Below, one piece after another: positions 1 to 5,232 of a DNA stretch of 9,452 bases. The stretch spans positions 1 to 9,452 of the forward strand of contig JALVFB010000224.1 in NCBI GenBank assembly GCA_027030295.1. The letters run 5' to 3'. Both the position numbers and the translations under genes were made by a program. The notes beneath the pieces are model-generated. The model saw nothing but the letters and a program-made list of their open reading frames with translations, had not been told where the DNA came from and made no database searches. Every line of letters begins with the position of its first letter. Positions within the stretch are counted from its first letter, which is position 1. The stretch is from Hyphomicrobiales bacterium. GTDB lineage: Bacteria; Pseudomonadota; Alphaproteobacteria; Rhizobiales; Aestuariivirgaceae.

Positions 1-555
1 CATCCACAGCCCGCGACAACGAAAGCGCAAGCCCGGCGGCAGCATTTCCACCTGATAGAGAAAGTTGTGCTGCACTGCCATCCGCTGTTCATCCAAGCGG
101 ATGCCGGTGAGGACGAAGCTGCATGCCCTGGCGTCATAGAATGGCAGATCGCTGTCCGCCGGCGCCGAACACGGCTCGGCCAGCGCCGGCCACAGCCACA
201 TATGACCCTCGCGTGCCTTATCCTGGGTCGTTACCTGGCTGGCGCCAAACAGGCATTCCTCCACCTCCGGCCCCAGCCCCGCCCGACGGGCCAGCGCCCG
301 CATGGCGCCCTTCAGCGCCGTGCCCGGCAACAGCGGCAGGCCATCGGCGCCGCGCTGAAGGAGCATCACCTGCGCTTCTTCCGGCCTTGGGTCCGGCTCC
401 CGGTTGCGCTGCTGCACCGTCTTCAGCGCCTTCTTGCGCGACGCGCTGTTTTCGCACAGTTTTCCCAGGGTGCCGGTTTCTCCGCTGCCAACATGGGTGA
501 CGCTCACCAGCTCCAGGTTGAAGGAAAAGCGGCATTGCCGCAGCGGCGCGCTCAT
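1..555 (-). CDS. cas7: Cas7-type RAMP subunit of a type III effector (partial, C-terminus off the left edge)
   Basis: The first 185 residues of a RAMP-superfamily protein, expected to be a backbone subunit of the type III crRNA complex. The N-terminus shows the RAMP pattern: a first strand ending in THVGSGETG (residues 20-28), then LLPGTALKGAMRALAR (75-90), the conserved PGxxLKGxxR helix start. VQHNFLYQVEMLPPG (161-175) resembles the strand-plus-ExLPxG segment of Csm3/Cmr4 relatives. The start codon overlaps the stop of the upstream gene as ATGA (552-555), so it is translationally coupled to the Cas7-Csx10 fusion. The loop that carries the Ile-Asp cleavage site in Csm3 is replaced here by a longer basic segment with no Asp at the matching place (about 29-50), so this subunit may not cut target RNA. 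It could be Csm3-, Csm5- or Cmr6-like. The RAMP assignment is firm and the subgroup is not. The frame is open to base 1. Confidence 0.85.
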   Translation of the reverse strand, partial: MSAPLRQCRFSFNLELVSVTHVGSGETGTLGKLCENSASRKKALKTVQQRNREPDPRPEEAQVMLLQRGADGLPLLPGTALKGAMRALARRAGLGPEVEECLFGASQVTTQDKAREGHMWLWPALAEPCSAPADSDLPFYDARACSFVLTGIRLDEQRMAVQHNFLYQVEMLPPGLRFRCRGLWM

Positions 556-2441
556 GGGCCTTCCTCCTTTCCGGCCAGCTTCCGCGCCCGCCGCGCGTCC
601 TCGGCGTCGATGCGCACCTCGCCATAACCAGCGCGCGGCGGAAACGGGCAATACTGGAAGTCCTGCTCCGGATCGGAAAGTTTTGGCATGGCGTTGGTGG
701 GCAGAGGCAGCCCGCTGCGCAGCCATTCGGCGAATTTCTCGCGCAGCTCATTCTGCGCCCGTTCACCGATGCCCTCCTTCTGCTTCAGGCGGAACACGCT
801 GCCCGGCTTCGTCACCAGCCACGGGTAATATTTACCCTTGTCGCCGGTGGCGGGGCGGCGGGCGGCGCGGTGGCCGCCATGCCATACATGCGCCACCAGC
901 AGGTCGGAATCCTCCCAGTCGATGGCCTCTTTCGCATCGCCCAATACATCCGCGAAATATTCCCGATAGACCTTGCGCAGATCTGTTCCTTGTTCCAGCC
1001 GTTCCACGGCGCTCATGTCCAGCAGCAGCGCCGGTGTTTGCAGGGTGATGCGCCAGAAAATTTCATCGTTTCCTGCCCTTTCCGGCTCCGGCTGCGGCAG
1101 GCGTGCCTCTTCGGCCTTCACACGCATCTCCGCCTGCGTCTTGCCGATGGGCAGCGCCGCCTTCGTCAGCATGGCCAGCAGTTGCTCCGCTCCTTTCCGC
1201 ACCTCATCATCCGCATCCGCCGGCAGCACCAGCTCGCTCAGCCATTCCAGATCCTTCGGACTCACCGGATCCTTCGGACTCACCGGCTGGTGGTTGAACA
1301 GGTGATGCTCCTGCGCCACGTTTCGGCCCGGCCGAATGGCGGTGCGGGTGCGGGTGACATGGGCCACATCGGAGCGCGGCCAGTATTTTGCCGCCATTTC
1401 ATGGTCTTTCGGCTTCCAGTCCGGTGCAAAGGCGAAATCGTCGCAAGCGGCCTCGCCCGCGGCGCAATCCCACCAGTCCATCAGGCTGTCATTGCAGCGC
1501 ACCACCGACAGCGGCTGCATCCGGGGCCTCTCCGTCTCGCCTTCCTCGACCGGCATGGCGTGGCGGATGACGATATGGCTCAGCGCCTTCTTCAGCCGCA
1601 GGTCATTTTCCTTTCCAGCCAGTTGCAGGCGCTCAGCCAGCGCCATCTTGATGACGGCGCCGGGAATGATTGCACTGCCGCGCAGCAGGTTGCCGGAATA
1701 CAGCCGCACATCCACCAGAAACGGCGCATCGAAGCGGATGCGCAAGCGCGTGACGTCTCCCGGCAGCTGTTGCGGCGGCGGCAGCAGGGCGTGGCTGTCC
1801 CGCTCGCTGAAGTCCGCCTCCACCACCTGCCCGAAGCCGGCGGAGCGCACGCCGCCCACCGCCCGCAAAAAGCGCAGGAACACCCCCAGCGCCTCCCGGA
1901 AGCGCGCCGCCTCCGCGTCGTCGCCGAACAGCCGCACCTCGCCGGTAAAGTGCAACAGCTTCGCCAGTTGCGCCGGCTGCTCCATCACCAGCAGCGCCCC
2001 CCGCCGCACTGCTCCGGTTTCCTCGTCGATGCGAATGCGGGTGATGGTATTTTTCTCTTCGCCGTCATCCAGTATCAGGTCGTGGAAATGACAATGCGCC
2101 CGCTCCGGCGTGTCCAGCGCATCCGCTAGCGTCCCGTCATGAAACCTGGGGATGGAGATGCGGGCATACATTTCCTCGGCGTTGAACAATTGCTCACCGG
2201 GCAGGCCGAACCAGCGCGTGAAATCATCCTTTGTCAGCGGCGCATTTCCTTGTTCCAGCGCACCTTGCGCGAAATGGCGGAACAGCCCGCGCAGTTGCGG
2301 CCCGGAGATGATCGCCCTGCCCTCGTGATCGCGCAGCAATGCGGTGTCGATGCCGAGCGCCACGTTTTCCACGCCGCCGGTGGCCAGCGGGGTGCGCACG
2401 CACAGGCGCAACCGCCAGCGGTGTTCGCGCGCCGCGCTCAT
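552..2441 (-). CDS. Cas7 (Csm3-like) fused to Csx10/Cas5-like RAMP
   Basis: A 629-aa multi-RAMP protein of the effector complex. Residues 1-215 form a Csm3-type Cas7: VALGIDTALLRD (27-38) matches the Csm3 loop with the RNA-cutting aspartate (here Asp32), SGPQLRGLFRH (46-56) is the RAMP helix, TRIRIDEETGAVRRGAL (134-150) is typical of Csm3, and GGVRSAGFGQV (196-206) is the glycine-rich loop. From residue 229 a second RAMP begins, with PFLVD, then SGNLLRGSAIIPGAVIKMALA (249-269). The last part has WLVTKPGSVFRLK (541-553) and PPRAGYGEV (601-609). That order and the roughly 400-residue length fit Csx10, the Cas5-like subunit of subtype III-D, so I read the gene as a Cas7-Cas5 fusion; two or three Cas7 units is the alternative. 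Its ATG overlaps the cas10 stop as ATGA (2438-2441), and its own stop overlaps the next gene the same way. The frame is open further upstream to 3167, but that stretch is antisense-free shadow of cas10 in another frame. Confidence 0.82.
   Translation of the reverse strand: MSAAREHRWRLRLCVRTPLATGGVENVALGIDTALLRDHEGRAIISGPQLRGLFRHFAQGALEQGNAPLTKDDFTRWFGLPGEQLFNAEEMYARISIPRFHDGTLADALDTPERAHCHFHDLILDDGEEKNTITRIRIDEETGAVRRGALLVMEQPAQLAKLLHFTGEVRLFGDDAEAARFREALGVFLRFLRAVGGVRSAGFGQVVEADFSERDSHALLPPPQQLPGDVTRLRIRFDAPFLVDVRLYSGNLLRGSAIIPGAVIKMALAERLQLAGKENDLRLKKALSHIVIRHAMPVEEGETERPRMQPLSVVRCNDSLMDWWDCAAGEAACDDFAFAPDWKPKDHEMAAKYWPRSDVAHVTRTRTAIRPGRNVAQEHHLFNHQPVSPKDPVSPKDLEWLSELVLPADADDEVRKGAEQLLAMLTKAALPIGKTQAEMRVKAEEARLPQPEPERAGNDEIFWRITLQTPALLLDMSAVERLEQGTDLRKVYREYFADVLGDAKEAIDWEDSDLLVAHVWHGGHRAARRPATGDKGKYYPWLVTKPGSVFRLKQKEGIGERAQNELREKFAEWLRSGLPLPTNAMPKLSDPEQDFQYCPFPPRAGYGEVRIDAEDARRARKLAGKEEGP
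1250..1285 (-). repeat. In-frame 18-bp tandem duplication in the Cas7-Csx10 gene
   Basis: Two perfect 18-bp copies (1250-1267 and 1268-1285) encode PVSPKD twice (residues 386-397). They lie in the poorly conserved region of the second RAMP unit. The duplication keeps the frame. Identical copies imply a recent slippage event. Confidence 0.9.
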
Positions 2442-4267
2442 GCCGCCGCCTCCCGCCCTTCTTGCGCCGCCGCCCGCAGCCGCGTGCGCAGGCCCGCCAG
2501 CGGCCACAGCGCCAGCATGTGCGCCAGCGGCGCCAGCGGCACGTCTTCCGTGTATGCCAGTTCTTCCGAGCCCCAGTCCTCCCTGGTGCCTTCGAACTCT
2601 TTCTTGGCAATGGCCGCGTCGAAAATATCGTCCAGCTTCTCCGCGCCTTTTTGCCAGGTCAAACCGCCCTCGCGCAGCGCCTCCTGCATCAGCGCCACCA
2701 GCTTGCCGCGCGGCACGCCGCTGCGCCCGGCGCCACCTTCGCCGCGGATGCGTTCCAGCAGCGTGAAGGTTCCGGGAATGCACTCCAGCTCCAGCGTGAA
2801 AGCCTGCGGCTGAAGCTTTTTTTCCAGCCCGTAAAGCGCCTCGCGCTCCTCCGCCAGCGGGCGCGCCGGCAGGTCGATGCCGCCCAGCACCATGTATTGC
2901 AGCCGGTTGGGCAGCCTGCGCCAGTCGGCATCGGCGGGAATGCTGGCCTTGGCCGCCTCCGCCAGCTCCCACGCCAGATTCTTCACCAGCCGGATGGGCG
3001 TCTTGTAATGGCAGATGACGAGGCCGATGCCCAGCGACAGGCGGGTTTTCTGGCCCGCCACCTTCACCAGCACGCTTTCCTCCTGCTGCATGAGCTCCGC
3101 CAGGCGCTCCAGCACGTCCTGCACGCCCCAGGCGGGAAACACCATCAGGCTTTCGTCCGCCCCCCACAGCAGGGTTTCCAGGTTATGGACCGGCATCTTG
3201 CGCAGCGGCCAATTTTTCGCTCCGCCGTCCTCCTGCTTCTGGTCGGGGCAGACGAGCAGATTGGCGTCATCGCCCGGCGGCAGTTTCTCCTTGCTCGGCT
3301 CATATTGCAGCCATTTGTTTTCCCTGAACACTTCCAGCAGGTGGCGCAACAGGTTGCGCCGCCTGTCCTTCACCTGCCGTGAGAAGTCCTGAAGCGCATC
3401 GAGGCGGCTCAACGCCCCCATCTCGGCCTTGATGCGGCCCAGGCGATTGACGTCGAAATAGAGCACCGCCATCTTGGTGCACCAGTTTTCCGGCACCTCC
3501 TCAGGCGCCTCGTCCACCTCCTGCACCAGCTCCTCGAAGTCGTCGGCGAGGCCGAATTCGTCCTCATGCGGCCAGCCGGCATGTTGCCGATAGAACTCGA
3601 AACGCCGGCCCGTGCGCCCGAAAGTGCGCCGCGCCGCCACGAAGCAGGACACCGGCACGTCGCGGCGGGCGCGTCCATCCTCATCGCGCCGCCACTCATA
3701 GGCGCTGCGCGGGCGGGTGCGATCCTTCTCGCAAGGGTAAGGGGCCATGTCGCCCGCCTGTTCCGCCGGGATGTCCACGTCCAGATGCCGGAAGCGCGCC
3801 ACCGCCAGCCGCCGGCGCAGGCGTCGCATGGCGGCCTCGTCTTCCTGCTCTCCCGGCTTGATGGCGGCCACGGCGAAGGGCGCGTATTGCGCGATGCGCG
3901 CCAGCAGCGCCTGCTCGCCCTTGTCCTTGTCGTGGCCGGGCAGCGTCTTCAGAAGATCGCGGGCCTCATCCTCCAGCGCCTCCGGCGTCAGGCCGCTGTC
4001 GAAAATGCGGAACAGCCCTTCCGAGCTGCCGGTGAAGACGGTTTTCACGTTTTCCGGAAGAACCCCCAAGGCGTCCGGCAGGGCCTTTTCGAACGCATCG
4101 GGAATTTCCAGCAGCGCCCAGCTGCCGCCGCGGATGGTGGCCAGATCGTCGGTGTCGAATATCGCGGCATCGAAGTTGACGGCCGCGATCCACAGCCACA
4201 GTTCGTTTTGCTCCTGCGCCCCTTGCGACGCCGCATCGGCGCCCGCCGCGCCTTCGCCTGCGGACAT
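2438..4267 (-). CDS. cas10: Cas10-like large subunit, HD-less, with GADE in place of GGDD
   Basis: A 609-aa large subunit of a type III effector complex. Residues 22-56 (ELWLWIAAVNFD, then TDDLATIRGGSW) resemble the first, non-catalytic Palm of Cmr2/Cas10. The second Palm shows AVLYFDVNRLGRIKAEMG (267-284) with the metal-binding Asp272 position. It continues with LLWGADESLMVFPAWG (366-381), where the GGDD cyclase motif of active Cas10 reads Gly-Ala-Asp-Glu (369-372). SLGIGLVICHYKTPI (411-425) and LAWELAEAAKA follow as in cyclase-type Palms. A small alpha-helical C-terminus ends in AAAQEGREAAA. There is no N-terminal HD nuclease domain and no zinc-binding CxxC pair. I chose ATG at 4267 because GGGGAG lies 8 nt upstream and the Palm follows at once; ATG at 4321 is possible but lacks such a site. 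The motif could be inactive, or could work like the GG(D/E)E of diguanylate cyclases. It is the first gene of the minus-strand effector operon. Confidence 0.85.
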   Translation of the reverse strand: MSAGEGAAGADAASQGAQEQNELWLWIAAVNFDAAIFDTDDLATIRGGSWALLEIPDAFEKALPDALGVLPENVKTVFTGSSEGLFRIFDSGLTPEALEDEARDLLKTLPGHDKDKGEQALLARIAQYAPFAVAAIKPGEQEDEAAMRRLRRRLAVARFRHLDVDIPAEQAGDMAPYPCEKDRTRPRSAYEWRRDEDGRARRDVPVSCFVAARRTFGRTGRRFEFYRQHAGWPHEDEFGLADDFEELVQEVDEAPEEVPENWCTKMAVLYFDVNRLGRIKAEMGALSRLDALQDFSRQVKDRRRNLLRHLLEVFRENKWLQYEPSKEKLPPGDDANLLVCPDQKQEDGGAKNWPLRKMPVHNLETLLWGADESLMVFPAWGVQDVLERLAELMQQEESVLVKVAGQKTRLSLGIGLVICHYKTPIRLVKNLAWELAEAAKASIPADADWRRLPNRLQYMVLGGIDLPARPLAEEREALYGLEKKLQPQAFTLELECIPGTFTLLERIRGEGGAGRSGVPRGKLVALMQEALREGGLTWQKGAEKLDDIFDAAIAKKEFEGTREDWGSEELAYTEDVPLAPLAHMLALWPLAGLRTRLRAAAQEGREAAA

Positions 4268-4434
4268 GATTTTCTCCCCGGCTTCCCTCTCCCCGGTTCG
4301 TGCAAGCGAACATGCGTGCATCAGGGTAACGCGTAAATCGCCGGTTGTGAAGGGCACGCGCTGTTTTGCGCCAACGTCCGGGTGTTTCCGGCGCAAGGAG
4401 CCGCATCACGTGCCAGCAGGAGAGGTAACACGTG
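4268..4434. promoter_or_regulatory. Intergenic region between cas10 and the CRISPR array, with paired palindromes
   Basis: These 167 bases hold the cas10 ribosome site (GGGGAG on the minus strand, just upstream of 4267) and several dyads. TTGCGCC (4366-4372) pairs with GGCGCAA (4390-4396). GTTCG and CGAAC flank a 6-nt loop near 4295-4312. CACGTG occurs at 4407-4412 and again at 4429-4434, directly against the first repeat. On the minus strand, TTCACA followed 17 bases later by TACCCT is a weak candidate promoter for cas10. No U-tract terminator is visible, so array transcripts might also run into cas10. Function is inferred. Confidence 0.45.
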
Positions 4435-5076
4435 GTCGCGTGGGCTGCCTGAAGCAGTAGGGCTTCAGACAAACGGCTAAATCCCTACCTGCGTGCAAGG
4501 CCGGTCGCGTGGGCTGCCTGAAGCAGCACGGCTTCAGACACACTATCCTGGAGGCGTCGCTCCCTGACAACAGCGTCGCGTGGGCTGCCTGAAGCAGCAC
4601 GGCTTCAGACGATGAAGGCGGGATTCAAGGAGGGCAGTGAGGAAGAAGTGTCGCGTGGGCTGCCTGAAGCAGCACGGCTTCAGACGTCAGCGTTCAGCAC
4701 CGGTTCTCCCGAGTCTAACGTCGCGTGGGCTGCCTGAAGCAGCACGGCTTCAGACGGTCCCCCGAGCGCAGGGGGGGACCTGCCCCCACCCCCTGCAGCT
4801 CGGGGGAGAGGCGCGTAAGTTACGCTGCGTCGCGTGGGCTGCCTGAAGCAGCACGGCTTCAGACAAATATACGACAAGCGGGGGCGCTTGCTTGGGTCGC
4901 GTGGGCTGCCTGAAGCAGCACGGCTTCAGACGTACGCTGGGATACGGCATCGGATTGCCATTTATGGGTCGCGTGGGCTGCCTGAAGCAGCACGGCTTCA
5001 GACCATGAATTTGCATACAAGCAAGGCCGTACGGCATATGGTCGCGTGGGCTGCCTGAAGCAGCACGGCTTCAGAC
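4435..5076 (-). CRISPR. CRISPR array: nine 36-bp repeats, eight spacers
   Basis: Repeats start at 4435, 4504, 4575, 4650, 4720, 4829, 4896, 4968 and 5041. Repeats 2-9 are identical. Repeat 1 differs at two bases. Spacers are 33, 35, 39, 34, 73, 31, 36 and 37 nt. Each repeat starts GTCGCG and ends TTCAGAC on the plus strand, and contains a 7-bp stem (CTGAAGC and GCTTCAG) around a 6-nt loop. I infer minus-strand transcription for three reasons. The AT-rich leader-like gap is on the right. The altered repeat is at the left, as expected for the oldest end. In minus sense the hairpin precedes a 14-nt 3' tail, which would give a Cas6 cut after the stem and an 8-nt tag CACGCGAC. Plus-strand transcription would leave only 2 nt after the stem. 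Orientation remains an inference; the array itself is certain. Confidence 0.98.
4756..4828. other. Spacer 5: double-length, hairpin-forming
   Basis: This 73-nt spacer is about twice the mean of the others (35 nt). CCCCCGAGC (4759-4767) pairs with GCTCGGGGG (4798-4806), and GCAGGGGG (4768-4775) pairs with CCCCCTGC (4789-4796). Together these give 17 bp with a single bulged A at 4797 and a 13-nt loop. An alternative 8-bp stem joins 4756-4763 to 4773-4780. A second dyad, GCGTAA and TTACGC around one G, lies at 4813-4825. No remnant of a repeat is visible inside. Confidence 0.95.
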
Positions 5077-5232
5077 TATCCACCCCATAACATGCTGTCA
5101 AATGGAAAATTTTCAGGCCATTTTCCACGGGGGTGCGGCATCTTGCGGCCATTTCCTTCCATCGGTTGCCATTTTTTATCATTTTATCCTATAAATACAA
5201 ATAGTTCAAGTCATTCCACGGGGATATGGCCC
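5077..5232. promoter_or_regulatory. AT-rich leader and divergent promoter region between the array and RT-cas1
   Basis: The only AT-rich stretch of the locus. For RT-cas1 on the plus strand, TTGCCA (5166-5171), an 18-base gap and TATAAA (5190-5195) form a good promoter, with transcription expected near 5202 and GGGGA (5220-5224) as ribosome site. On the minus strand TTGACA (complement of 5096-5101) is a perfect -35 hexamer pointing at repeat 9. The best -10, GATAGT, follows after 15 bases and touches the repeat. The gap also holds TGGAAAAT (5103-5110) paired with ATTTTCCA (5120-5127), the palindrome GAAAATTTTC (5105-5114), and GCCATTT three times (5117, 5148, 5168). Such leader motifs often direct spacer insertion at the first repeat. 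That role is inferred here. Confidence 0.6.

Noticed and set aside
870..3382. Plus-strand open frames of 419 and 347 codons opposite the effector genes
   Set aside because: Compositional shadows of the minus-strand genes: rich in Arg, Gln and His, with no motif or ribosome site, while the opposite frames carry clear RAMP and Palm motifs.
3914..3937. His-Asp pair in Cas10 (GHDKDKG, residues 111-117) as an HD nuclease motif
   Set aside because: It lies in a charged loop after the first Palm, without the further His and Asp residues or the N-terminal position of Cas10 HD domains.
4406..5182. Several short open frames through the array on both strands with a recurring motif
   Set aside because: The recurring peptide is the translated CRISPR repeat in different frames; not coding.
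5092..5232. Upstream start of RT-cas1 at 5092
   Set aside because: It lies inside the AT-rich leader, upstream of the promoter (5166-5195), and the extra residues are unlike any RT N-terminus; ATG 5233 has a ribosome site.
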